Shown here: positions 19,159 through 28,257 of the stretch, piece by piece | How positions within the stretch are numbered: position 1 is the first letter of the stretch | Layout of the letters: each line of letters starts with the position of its first letter | Assembly (NCBI GenBank): GCA_013696975.1 | Contig: JACCXO010000026.1 | Span: 1-37,948, forward strand | Source of the DNA: Nocardioidaceae bacterium | GTDB lineage: Bacteria; Actinomycetota; Actinomycetes; Propionibacteriales; Nocardioidaceae | Length of the DNA: 37,948 nt | Direction: 5' to 3' | Notes under the pieces: generated by a model | Told to the model about the DNA's origin: nothing | What the model saw: only the letters and a program-made list of their open reading frames with translations | Database searches by the model: none | Position numbers and translations under genes: made by a program

Positions 19159-20577
19159 ATGGCGGCTAGCCGCCCCCTGATGCATGCTGCCCAGCGCACG
19201 TCCACCACTCACCCATCGTTCGCCGAGCTCGGCCTTCCTCCTGTCCTCGTCCAAGCTCTCGCCAAGGCAGGGGTCGAGAAGCCGTTCCCGATCCAGAGAG
19301 CGACGCTCCCCGACGCGCTCGCTGGACGCGACGTCCTCGGCCGCGGGCGGACGGGATCCGGCAAGACCTACGCGTTCGTGCTGCCGATGCTGGCTCGCCT
19401 CGCCCAACATCCGGCGAAGCGTCGCCCCAACCGTCCTAGAGCACTCATCTTGGCGCCCACTCGCGAGCTCGCGACCCAGATCGAGGCGGCTATCACTCCA
19501 CTGGCCAAGCCGTTGGGCCTGCGCACGCTGACAGTCTTCGGCGGCGTGGGTGCACACCCCCAGATCAGCGGGTTGAGAGCAGGTGTCGACATCGTCGTGG
19601 CTTGCCCGGGCCGCCTCGCCGACCATGTGCAGACCGGCCACGCAAACCTCGACTCGATCGAGATCACGGTGCTCGACGAGGCCGACCACATGGCTGACCT
19701 CGGCTTCCTTCCCGTCGTACGCCGGCTGCTGGACAAGACACCCGGAAACGGTCAGCGCCTCCTGTTCTCGGCGACGCTGGATGCAGGTGTCGACGTGCTC
19801 GTGAAACGCTTCCTCACCAACCCGGTCACGCACAGCGTCGACTCCGTGAAGTCACCCGTGACGGCCATGTCTCACCACGTGCTGCACGTAGCGGGGGATT
19901 CCAGGGTGCCTGTCCTGGTGGATCTCGCCTCGGCCCCCGGACGCACGCTGGTCTTCACCAGGACCAAGCACGGCGCGAAGATCCTGGCTCGCAAACTGAC
20001 GTCCGCCGGCGTCCCCGCGGTCGAGCTGCACGGCAACCTGTCGCAAAATGCCCGGACCCGAAATCTGACCGCCTTCTCAGACGGCAGCACCAACACCTTG
20101 GTGGCAACCGACATCGCCGCGCGCGGCATCCATGTCGATGACATCGCCCTCGTCATACATGCGGACCCCCCCGTCGAGCACAAGGCATATCTGCACCGCT
20201 CTGGTCGCACTGCTCGAGCAGGCGCTGAGGGAACCGTGGTCACCCTGATGACCGACGCCCAGGTGACAGATGTGAGAGACCTCGCCCGCAGAGCAGGCAT
20301 CAAGCCCACTGTGACCCGCCTGTCGTCCGGTCATCCGTTGCTCGCCGAGATCGCGCCCGGGGATCGTGAGCTCGTTTACCCGACTTCAGCCGTAAACTCA
20401 GCAAGCGTCGTACGCAGTCGAACCGGCGTACGGCGACAGGGTCAGGGTCAAGGCAGCAGACGACGCAAGCCAAGTGAGGGTGCGAGGCGGCCTGGGGGAG
20501 TCACCGCGACAGGAGCTTCCAGCGCTGCTGCTTTTTCGTCCTCATCCCGGCCGAATCAGCGCCGCAGAAGCCGTTGA
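19159..20577 (+). CDS. DEAD/DEAH box ATP-dependent RNA helicase
   Basis: GRTGSGKT (Walker A), PTRELATQ, VLDEADHMADLGF, LLFSATL, HRSGRTARAG motifs. Confidence 0.96.
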   Translation: MAASRPLMHAAQRTSTTHPSFAELGLPPVLVQALAKAGVEKPFPIQRATLPDALAGRDVLGRGRTGSGKTYAFVLPMLARLAQHPAKRRPNRPRALILAPTRELATQIEAAITPLAKPLGLRTLTVFGGVGAHPQISGLRAGVDIVVACPGRLADHVQTGHANLDSIEITVLDEADHMADLGFLPVVRRLLDKTPGNGQRLLFSATLDAGVDVLVKRFLTNPVTHSVDSVKSPVTAMSHHVLHVAGDSRVPVLVDLASAPGRTLVFTRTKHGAKILARKLTSAGVPAVELHGNLSQNARTRNLTAFSDGSTNTLVATDIAARGIHVDDIALVIHADPPVEHKAYLHRSGRTARAGAEGTVVTLMTDAQVTDVRDLARRAGIKPTVTRLSSGHPLLAEIAPGDRELVYPTSAVNSASVVRSRTGVRRQGQGQGSRRRKPSEGARRPGGVTATGASSAAAFSSSSRPNQRRRSR

Positions 20578-20724
20578 AAGCCGCCAGTGCTTGGAGTGTC
20601 TTTGTCTGGTAACCGTGAGTAGAGTGCGAGTAGAAGTTTCGGGTCTAGCACACAGCGCCGCTCGCCTTATTCGCTCTGGTTGCCGACAGACCGGGCAATG
20701 ACTTCAGAGAGCAAGAGCAGGAAT

Positions 20725-21447
20725 ATGAGCAAGGAGACCGAGTCTGTCGCGTTGATGAGAGACGTGGCCGCTTCGTTGCGTGCTCATCCCGAGGACGCTG
20801 ACACTCTGGAGATCGTGACTCGATTGGCAAGCGACAAGTTGCCCAACGTGGACTTCGCGAGCATCTCTGTCATCTCCGCAGATGGCACGCTGAAGACGTT
20901 CGCTCCCACCGACGAGGTCATCACGCAGGCCGACAGCGTGCAGTATGAGCTCGGTGAGGGTCCTTGCATAGAGGCCGCCCGATCCGGCAAGACGGTGTGT
21001 GCCGCGCACGTGGGCTCAGACGAGCGTTGGCCCGGCTATGGTGCCAAAGCCGCCAGTCTCGGCATCGCTGGTCAGATGGCGGTGCACATTTACGCCACCC
21101 GCTCCTCGAGTGCAGCTCTCAACCTCTACTCCGCCACCGAGGGTGCGTTCGAAGATTCGACACACATCGTGGAGCTGTTCGCTTCACAGGCGGCTGTGGC
21201 CTTGGGCTTCTCTCGCAGTATCGAGACTTTGAAAGCGGCGCTGGGTGCCCGTAATGCCATCGGCCTGGCCATCGGGATGACGATGGAACGCTATGGGTTG
21301 GACGAGCAACGCGCCTTCAATTTCTTGGTGCGCGTCTCGCAGACCAGCAACGTCAAGCTTCGGGTCGTTGCCGAAGAGGTTGTCGAGCAAGCCAGTGCTG
21401 GAGAAGCCCAGCCGCATGCGACGGCCAAGGCGGGCACCAGGCCTTGA
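20725..21447 (+). CDS. GAF and ANTAR domain-containing protein (paralogue 1)
   Basis: GAF-like LPNVDFASISVISADG...LGEGPCIEAA; C-terminal ARNAIGLAIGMTMERYGLDEQRAFNFLVRVSQTSNVKLRVVAEEVV is ANTAR. Confidence 0.92.
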   Translation: MSKETESVALMRDVAASLRAHPEDADTLEIVTRLASDKLPNVDFASISVISADGTLKTFAPTDEVITQADSVQYELGEGPCIEAARSGKTVCAAHVGSDERWPGYGAKAASLGIAGQMAVHIYATRSSSAALNLYSATEGAFEDSTHIVELFASQAAVALGFSRSIETLKAALGARNAIGLAIGMTMERYGLDEQRAFNFLVRVSQTSNVKLRVVAEEVVEQASAGEAQPHATAKAGTRP

Positions 21448-22136
21448 GCGACAACGAGACGCAACTCGTCGATGCGATGAATCAGGTCGCCGATGCCCTC
21501 CGCAGCCGCCCGGAGGCCGATGACACGCTGACCAAGATCACGCGCACTGCCTGTGAGGTCATCCCAGGAGTCGACGAGGCGAGCATCTCCATATCGAACC
21601 TCGAAGGGAAGATCAAGACTGTCGCTCCGACGTCGGTCTCGATCCGTAGGCCAGATGAGCTGCAATACGAGCTCAACGAGGGCCCTTGTGTTGATGCCAT
21701 CAAGTTCCAGCAGACGATGCGGTCGGAAGATCTCGGAAATGATCGTCAGTGGCCACGATATGGGCCACAGGCGGTGGCGCTCGGCTTCCACTGCCAGATG
21801 GCCGTTCAGATCTACGAGAGCCAAACCTCGCACGCAGCCCTCAATGTGTACTCCCGCAGGCGAGGAGCCCTCGACGGAGCGGTCCACATCGCGGAGCTGT
21901 TCGCCACCCATGCCTCGGTTGCGATGGGTTTCTCCCGCAGTGTGGAGAACCTCAAAGAAGCCCTCGCCACCCGAGACAGCATCGGCAAAGCCATCGGTAT
22001 CACCATGCAGCGCTTCGGGCTCGACGAGGAGCAGGCGTTTGCCTCCTTGGTTCGCGTCTCACAAACCCGGAACGTGAAACTGCGTCTGGTCGCCGAAGAG
22101 ATCCTCGAGGAGCGCAACCAACAGTTGGCTTCGTGA
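21444..22136 (+). CDS. GAF and ANTAR domain-containing protein (paralogue 2)
   Basis: TTG start overlapping the preceding stop (TTGA); TRDSIGKAIGITMQRFGLDEEQAFASLVRVSQTRNVKLRLVAEEIL ANTAR. Confidence 0.92.
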   Translation: MSDNETQLVDAMNQVADALRSRPEADDTLTKITRTACEVIPGVDEASISISNLEGKIKTVAPTSVSIRRPDELQYELNEGPCVDAIKFQQTMRSEDLGNDRQWPRYGPQAVALGFHCQMAVQIYESQTSHAALNVYSRRRGALDGAVHIAELFATHASVAMGFSRSVENLKEALATRDSIGKAIGITMQRFGLDEEQAFASLVRVSQTRNVKLRLVAEEILEERNQQLAS

Positions 22137-22206
22137 GTAAGCCAGCAATATCGGGGCACAGAACGCACCAGGGTCGCAGGACCGCCCCGGGGCGCCAGCG
22201 GATCTA

Positions 22207-22241
22207 GGCCCTGGTGTTGAGACAACGAGAGCACCAGGGCC
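22207..22241 (+). terminator. Strong hairpin between GAF-ANTAR gene 2 and fadD
   Basis: GGCCCTGGTG (22207-22216) and CACCAGGGCC (22232-22241), 10-bp perfect stem, 15-nt loop; no U-tract. Confidence 0.6.
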
Positions 22242-22305
22242 GCCCCCGGGACGTTAAGGGGGGATGTCTACCGCTTAGCGGTGACTCTGCTCTACGGTCA
22301 AGCCT

Positions 22306-24126
22306 ATGGTGACCACGCGAGACGCCGACTCGATCATCGCCGATCGAGCCAGCACTGTCGGCCGCATGTTCTTCGACCGGGTCGAGTCGAGCCGCGATCG
22401 CGAGGCCTATCGCTACCCAGACGGTGACACCTGGACGTCAGTCACCTGGGGCGAGGCCGCTGACCGTGTCGTCAAGCTGTCGGCGGGGCTGATCGCTCTC
22501 GGCGTACAACCCGAACAGCGGGTCGCCATAGACAGTGGCACCCGCTATGAGTGGGTGCTCGCGGACCTCGCCATCATGTCGGCCGGTGCTGCGACCACCA
22601 CTGTCTACCCGTCGACCATCCCCGAAGACATCGCCTTCATCGTGGGAGACTCAGACTCACACGTCGTCTTCGCCGAGGACGACGAGCAAGTCGCCAAGCT
22701 GCGGGAGCGACGCGCGGATCTGCCGGCGCTCTGCAAGGTGGTGACCTTCGACGGTACGACGGACGGCGACTGGGTCATCAGCCTGCAAGACCTCGAGTCT
22801 CTTGGAACAGCGCTGCTTGCGGAACAACCCAACGTCGTCATGGACCGGGTGGAGGGCACTGGCCCCGACAGCCTCGCCACCGTGATCTACACCTCGGGTA
22901 CGACGGGAAGGCCGAAGGGAGTGCGGTTGCGCCACTCTTCCTGGACGTATGAGGCCGCCGCCGTCGACGCGCTCGGCATCTTGTCCGCCGACGACGTGCA
23001 GTTCTTGTGGCTGCCACTGGCTCATTCCTTCGGCAAGGTATTGCTGACTATGCAGCTCGCCATTGGTTTCCCGACAGCCATCGACGGAAGGGTCGAGAAG
23101 ATCATCGACAACCTGGCTGTCGTGCGTCCCACCTTCATGGGGGCGGCGCCTCGGATATTCGAGAAGGCGCACGCTCGTATTCACCGCACGACCGCCGAAG
23201 AGGGCGGAGTGAAGAAGAAGATATTCGACCGTGCATTCACCGTCGGCAAGGAGGTGTCTCGGCGCGAGATCGCCGGTGAAAAGGTGCCGCGGCGTCTTGC
23301 CGCCCAACACCGGGTTTATGACCGGCTGGTCTTCACCAAGATCCGCGACAGGTTCGGGGGACGGGTGCGATTCTTCATATCCGGTGCGGCCGCGCTCAAC
23401 CGGGATATCGCGGAGTGGTTCCACGCCGCCGGCATCTTGATCCTCGAGGGCTACGGACTGACAGAGACGTCCGCCGGCAGTTGCCTCAACCTGCCGTCGC
23501 ACTACAAGTTCGGCACGGTCGGACCGCCGTTCCCCGGCACGGAGGTCAAGGTGGCCGACGACGGTGAAGTTCTCATCAAGGGGCCGGGAGTGATGGACGC
23601 TTATCACAACCAAGACGGCCCTACTCGCGACAGCTTCGATGACGGTTGGCTCCGCACCGGCGACTTGGGCGAGGTTGACGCGGACGGCTTCCTCCGTATC
23701 ACCGATCGCAAGAAAGACCTCTTCAAGACGTCCAGCGGAAAGTATGTCGCGCCGCAGATCATCGAGGCGCGGTTCAAGGCGGTGTGCCCCTACGTGAGCC
23801 AGTTCGTGGTGCACGGCAACGAGCGCAACTTCTGCTCGGCTCTTGTCACGCTGGACCCTGACTCCATCGACGAGTGGGCGGCACGCAACGGGCTCGGCGG
23901 ATCGTCATACGCTGAGATCGTCTCCTCCGACCACGCTCGCGAGATGGTTCAGGGGTATGTCGACGAGCTGAACTCCCGGCTGAACCGCTGGGAGACGATC
24001 AAGCGCTTCATCATCCTCGACCACGACCTGTCGGTCGAAGCAGGTGAGATCACCCCCAGCATGAAGGTGAAGCGTAAGGTCGTCGAAGAGCGCCACCGCG
24101 ACGAGCTCGACTCCCTCTACCGTTGA
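22306..24126 (+). CDS. fadD: Long-chain acyl-CoA synthetase (AMP-forming)
   Basis: VIYTSGTTGRPKGVRLRHSS, GYGLTETSAG, DGWLRTGDLGEVDADGFLRITDRKKDLFKTSSGKYVAPQ. Confidence 0.93.
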   Translation: MVTTRDADSIIADRASTVGRMFFDRVESSRDREAYRYPDGDTWTSVTWGEAADRVVKLSAGLIALGVQPEQRVAIDSGTRYEWVLADLAIMSAGAATTTVYPSTIPEDIAFIVGDSDSHVVFAEDDEQVAKLRERRADLPALCKVVTFDGTTDGDWVISLQDLESLGTALLAEQPNVVMDRVEGTGPDSLATVIYTSGTTGRPKGVRLRHSSWTYEAAAVDALGILSADDVQFLWLPLAHSFGKVLLTMQLAIGFPTAIDGRVEKIIDNLAVVRPTFMGAAPRIFEKAHARIHRTTAEEGGVKKKIFDRAFTVGKEVSRREIAGEKVPRRLAAQHRVYDRLVFTKIRDRFGGRVRFFISGAAALNRDIAEWFHAAGILILEGYGLTETSAGSCLNLPSHYKFGTVGPPFPGTEVKVADDGEVLIKGPGVMDAYHNQDGPTRDSFDDGWLRTGDLGEVDADGFLRITDRKKDLFKTSSGKYVAPQIIEARFKAVCPYVSQFVVHGNERNFCSALVTLDPDSIDEWAARNGLGGSSYAEIVSSDHAREMVQGYVDELNSRLNRWETIKRFIILDHDLSVEAGEITPSMKVKRKVVEERHRDELDSLYR

Positions 24127-24184
24127 CCGGTCAGTCCCGGCCCGTCGAGTGGTCGGTCCCCGCCCGTTGAGTGGTCGGTCGTGA
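24119..24184. repeat. 22-nt-period tandem repeat at the fadD 3' end
   Basis: ACCGTTGACCGGTCAGTCCCGG / CCCGTCGAGTGGTCGGTCCCCG / CCCGTTGAGTGGTCGGTCGTGA at 24119, 24141 and 24163. Confidence 0.85.
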
Positions 24185-24207
24185 CCCCGGCTGGCTGAGA
24201 GAATGGC

Positions 24208-25428
24208 GTGGTGCCATCGACGTTGCCAGAGGGAGAGCCAAGCCCGATCGATGGCGCGTTGCCACTCCAGGCGTCGGAGACGCTCGGCCAGCGACCGTTT
24301 GGGTTTTATGTGCACGTGCCGTTCTGCGCGGTGCGGTGCGGCTACTGCGACTTCAACACCTACACGTCGGCTGAGCTCGGTCACAGCCCCGGAGCCTCTC
24401 GAGCGGGTTATGCCGAATCGGTGATCGCCGAGATTCAGCTGGCTCGACGGGCGCTCGGCGATCGGGACCTCCCTGTGGAAACCGTCTTCTTCGGTGGGGG
24501 TACGCCGACGTTGCTATCCCCATCGGCCCTGACTTCGATCGTGACAGCGCTTCGGAACGAATTCGGCCTGGAGCCCGACGCAGAGATCACCACCGAGTCC
24601 AACCCCGACAGCGTGTCCGCCACCGATCTCGAGGCTTTGAGAGCGGGTGGGATCAACCGAGTCTCGTTCGGGATGCAGTCTGCCGTGCCGACGGTGCTGC
24701 AGGTGCTCGACCGGACCCACGACCCCCGCCGCGTCCCGCAGGTTGTGGCCTGGGCGCGGGACGCCGGTTTCGAGCAGGTGAGCCTGGACCTGATCTACGG
24801 GACGCCGGGGGAGTCACTTGCGGACTGGCAGCGCAGCCTGGATGCGGTGGTGGCGCTAGAACCCGACCACGTCAGCGGCTATGCCCTGATCGTCGAGGAA
24901 GGTACGGCGCTGGCCAGGCGGGTCCGGCGCGGAGTCGTCCCGAGGCCGGACGACGATGACCTGGCCGACAAGTATGAGGTGGCCGATGCTGTCCTGGAGG
25001 CAGCCGGTTTTGCGTGGTACGAAGTGTCGAACTGGGCGCGGAACGAGTCCGCTCGATGTCGCCACAATCTCGGCTACTGGGCGGGAACTGACTGGTGGGG
25101 TGCTGGTCCCGGTGCGCACTCCCACGTGAGCGGGGTGCGCTGGTGGAACGTCAAACACCCAATGGCGTATGCCGCCCGGCTGGCTGCCGGGGAGAGCCCG
25201 GCGGCTGGGCGGGAGATTCTCGACGGGGAGACGCGCCGGGTCGAGCGGGTGCTGCTCGAGACGCGGCTGGCCACCGGCCTGTCGATCGACGTACTCGATC
25301 GAGCTGGGCGAGCCGGCATCCCTGACCTGGTGGGCGACGGCCTGGTTCAGGTCACCACGGACACGGTCCTGCTCACGCGCCGAGGGCGGCTGCTCGCCGA
25401 TGCTGTCGTGCGCGGGCTGTTGGCTTGA
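24208..25428 (+). CDS. hemW: Radical SAM protein HemW (coproporphyrinogen III oxidase-like)
   Basis: FGFYVHVPFCAVRCGYCDFNTYT (CxxxCxxC), VETVFFGGGTPTLL, INRVSFGMQS. Confidence 0.94.
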   Translation: MVPSTLPEGEPSPIDGALPLQASETLGQRPFGFYVHVPFCAVRCGYCDFNTYTSAELGHSPGASRAGYAESVIAEIQLARRALGDRDLPVETVFFGGGTPTLLSPSALTSIVTALRNEFGLEPDAEITTESNPDSVSATDLEALRAGGINRVSFGMQSAVPTVLQVLDRTHDPRRVPQVVAWARDAGFEQVSLDLIYGTPGESLADWQRSLDAVVALEPDHVSGYALIVEEGTALARRVRRGVVPRPDDDDLADKYEVADAVLEAAGFAWYEVSNWARNESARCRHNLGYWAGTDWWGAGPGAHSHVSGVRWWNVKHPMAYAARLAAGESPAAGREILDGETRRVERVLLETRLATGLSIDVLDRAGRAGIPDLVGDGLVQVTTDTVLLTRRGRLLADAVVRGLLA

Positions 25429-25440
25429 TGCGGCAGCGTG

Positions 25441-25971
25441 CTAGCTGAGAAAGCGGATGCAGAGGGGGTAGCGGAAGTCGTCGCCTTTGCTGGCGGCGAC
25501 GGTGCCCATGATGATGGCCACCAGTGCGAGCAACATGATCACCAGCGCGACTGGGATAATGACAAAAAGGCCCAGGCCCAACGTGAAGACCGCGAGCAGG
25601 GCGGCTATCAGTGAGTAGAGCAGCAACGACAGCTGGAAGTTCAGTGACTCAGTGGCATGGCGCTTGACGAAGGGTGAAGAGCCGCCCTTGATGAGCAAGA
25701 TCACCAGCGGAGCGATAAAGCCCATGGCGAACCAAGCCGCGACGAGCACACCGATGTGTGCGGCGAGTGCCCAGGTCTTGTCGTCGTCTGCGGGAGCTGA
25801 GGTGCCGAGATGGCCCTGGTTGGGCGGCAGATAACCCGTGTGCGGGGCGGGGTAACCCGGGTTCGGCTGTGGATGGCCCTGGTTGGGCGGCGCGGGGTAG
25901 CCCTGGTTGGGCGGTGGATGACCCTGGTCCGGCGGTTGGCTCGGCTGCTCAGGTGACGGTGGGTAGGACAT
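25441..25971 (-). CDS. DUF4870-like membrane protein with Pro/Gln/Gly-rich repeat N-terminus
   Basis: DDDKTWALAAHIGVLVAAWFAMGFIAPLVILLIKGGSSPFVKRHATESLNFQLSLLLY. Confidence 0.88.
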   Translation of the reverse strand: MSYPPSPEQPSQPPDQGHPPPNQGYPAPPNQGHPQPNPGYPAPHTGYLPPNQGHLGTSAPADDDKTWALAAHIGVLVAAWFAMGFIAPLVILLIKGGSSPFVKRHATESLNFQLSLLLYSLIAALLAVFTLGLGLFVIIPVALVIMLLALVAIIMGTVAASKGDDFRYPLCIRFLS

Positions 25972-26076
25972 CGGAACCTCTCTTGGCTAGGAGGCAAGTC
26001 TACGTCTGAGCAGAGCGGCGGCCGGCCTGGCGCTGCGGAGGATCGACGCGGTCTCCGGGCGACGCTTCGTGGGAGA

Positions 26077-26919
26077 TCAGCAAGTGACGAAGTCGATGAG
26101 CTCCTCAACGCGGCCGAGCAAGGCGGGCTCGAGATCGGCGTATGACGACACCCGCGACAAGATGTGCTGCCAGGCGCGAGCGATGTCGGTCTGGCCGCGG
26201 TGCGGCCAACCCAGCTGCTGGCATATGCCGTGCTTCCACGACATGCCACGCGGGACGGTTGGCCACGCGTCGAAGCCGAGTCGAGCTGGTTTGACCGCCT
26301 GCCAGATGTCGATGAACGGGTGGCCGACCACCAGGACGTGCTCGCCCATCGGCCCGCGAGCGACACTAGCCGCGATGCGGCTCTCCTTGGAACCAGCGAC
26401 TAGGTGGTCGACGAGGACACCTACCTTGCGCTCCGGCGCGGGGCCAAAACAGTCGAGGTGCTCGGGCAGGTCGTCGATTCCCTCCAGGTATTCGACCACC
26501 ACACCTGCGATGCGAAGATCGTCACCCCAGACTCGCTCGACAAGCTCGGCATCATGGCGGCCCTCGACGTAGATACGGCTGGCGCGAGCCACCCGCGCGG
26601 TGGCGGTGGGCACGGCCAAGGACCCAGAAGCCGTGTGCGTTATGACGACGGGAGCGGCTCTAGGAGGGGCGCGCAAGACGACAGGTGCTCCCTCGAGCAG
26701 GAAGCCCGGCCCGAGGGGGAAGGCGCGCCGTTTGCCACGCCGGTCCTCGAGGTCAACGGTGCCGAGGTCGCGGTCCACCCGGACGATCGCGCCGCACCAG
26801 TCCGTCGTCACCTCTTCCACCACGAGTCCCACAGCCGCCTCGACCTCGGTCGAGCGGCCTCGTCGGGGGGCTCGCCAATCAGTGGCGAGCACGTCGGAGC
26901 CGTAGCGGTCAGTTGACAT
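26077..26919 (-). CDS. DUF3097 family protein
   Basis: MSTDRYGSDVLATDWRAPRRGRSTEVEAAVGLVVEEVTTDWCGAIVRVDRDLGTVDLEDRRGKRRAFPLGPGFLLEG. Confidence 0.88.
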   Translation of the reverse strand: MSTDRYGSDVLATDWRAPRRGRSTEVEAAVGLVVEEVTTDWCGAIVRVDRDLGTVDLEDRRGKRRAFPLGPGFLLEGAPVVLRAPPRAAPVVITHTASGSLAVPTATARVARASRIYVEGRHDAELVERVWGDDLRIAGVVVEYLEGIDDLPEHLDCFGPAPERKVGVLVDHLVAGSKESRIAASVARGPMGEHVLVVGHPFIDIWQAVKPARLGFDAWPTVPRGMSWKHGICQQLGWPHRGQTDIARAWQHILSRVSSYADLEPALLGRVEELIDFVTC

Positions 26920-26988
26920 GGGGCGGACGCTACTGCGCACCGCCGACAACCTCGTGACGCAACGCCGGGGGTAGCGGCTGAGCCCGTG

Positions 26989-27063
26989 GCCTCAAGCCAA
27001 GGGCAGGACGTCAGCCTCAAGCCAAGGGCAGGGCGTCAGCCTCAAGCCAAGGGCAGGGCGTCA
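26989..27063. repeat. 25-bp x3 tandem repeat spanning the MBL gene stop codon
   Basis: GCCTCAAGCCAAGGGCAGG(A/G)CGTCA at 26989, 27014 and 27039; units differ at one position. Confidence 0.95.
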
Positions 27064-27965
27064 ATACCGGCTGGTGGGCCGGATGAGGTCGTGGCTGGGC
27101 TCTCACCGAGCTGCTCGTAGCCACGAGCGATCCCGTCTGCCAGCTTGTCGGCGGGGAACGGCCAGTCGCCGCTGGACGGCAGTGCCTCACCGACGGGCAC
27201 TCCCTGCGAGTGCAGGGAGCAGATCAGCTGCGCGACCGTCGAGACGTCTTCTCGCTGGTCCTGCACGAACTGCTTGTCGACGGGCACCCCATGACCCGGT
27301 ACGACGACTGACGCCTCCGTGAGCAAGCCCACCACGAAGTCGAGGGAACCGGGCCACTCCAGCGGCCAGCAGTCGCTACCGAAGCCAGGTGGCGCTGACT
27401 GCTCGATGAGGTCACCGGCGAAGATCACTTCGGCATCCGGGACCCGCAGCACCAGGTCACCGTCGGTGTGGCCGCGGCCCGGATGGACGAGCTCGACATA
27501 GCGGTCGCCGAGATCGATGGTGGAGACCGACTCAAACGTCTGATCGGGCGCCCGGAGTGAGGTTGCCAGGACATCCGCCAGCACCTCGGCGGTGATGTCT
27601 GGATAGTCGGGGTCGACCTCGGGACTCCGCGCGATCATCTTCTTGATCCGTGCCGCCGCCACGCCCAGTCCTGCCGCGGCATTGGCGTGGGCGTGGATGG
27701 CGGCGGCCTCGGGCATGGCGATGTTACCGAAGGTGTGGTCGAAGTGTTGGTGGGTGTTCACGACCCAGCGGATCGGCAGGTCGGGGGCGAGCCGACGTAC
27801 GTCATCGAGCAGTTCACGACCCTGCTCGGCAGATGCCCGCGTGTCAACAAGCAGGACCCCGTCTGATCCGATCACCGCACCCACGGTCACGTCCCACTGG
27901 GGATATCGCGCGATGAACACGCGGTCGCCGATCTCGGAGAAGCGGTGAGTCTGGAGGCCTGCCAT
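27042..27965 (-). CDS. MBL fold metallo-hydrolase
   Basis: WVVNTHQHFDHTFGNIAMPEAAAIHAH, HPGRGHTDGDLVLRVPDAEVIFAGDLIE, VVPGHGVPVD. Confidence 0.92.
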   Translation of the reverse strand: MAGLQTHRFSEIGDRVFIARYPQWDVTVGAVIGSDGVLLVDTRASAEQGRELLDDVRRLAPDLPIRWVVNTHQHFDHTFGNIAMPEAAAIHAHANAAAGLGVAAARIKKMIARSPEVDPDYPDITAEVLADVLATSLRAPDQTFESVSTIDLGDRYVELVHPGRGHTDGDLVLRVPDAEVIFAGDLIEQSAPPGFGSDCWPLEWPGSLDFVVGLLTEASVVVPGHGVPVDKQFVQDQREDVSTVAQLICSLHSQGVPVGEALPSSGDWPFPADKLADGIARGYEQLGESPATTSSGPPAGIDALPLA

Positions 27966-28135
27966 GACGCGACCCTAACCCGAGTGCCGTGTCGAGAAGG
28001 TAGCGCGACAGACGGGGCTGAATGACGAGTCGGAACGATATCCCCTGGTCGATGCGGCGCTCAGGTCCAAATCCTTCCGAATCACCGGAGGGTCCCTGGA
28101 GAGGACCATCTCACCGGCTGCTGGGGCTAGTAGAG

Positions 28136-28162
28136 TTGGCACTCCGCGGATATGAGTGCCAA
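28136..28162 (+). promoter_or_regulatory. CIRCE element (HrcA operator)
   Basis: TTGGCACTC-CGCGGATAT-GAGTGCCAA, perfect 9-9-9 inverted repeat; canonical CIRCE is TTAGCACTC-N9-GAGTGCTAA. Confidence 0.93.
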
Positions 28163-28257
28163 GCATCGCAGCGATGATCAGCGCCCGCAGGCATCCGAAG
28201 AAACCGCATCCGGGCGAGACAATGTCCGACCAAGCAATAGGACGAGGAGGCGAACAG

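Noticed and set aside
22165-22241. Canonical ANTAR dual-hexaloop target in the fadD leader
   Set aside because: Hairpins are present but I could not find two 6-nt loops with the expected A1/G4 pattern, so not called.
22657-23814. 385-aa antisense ORF in fadD
   Set aside because: Shadow ORF of a high-GC coding gene; no domain motif recognised.
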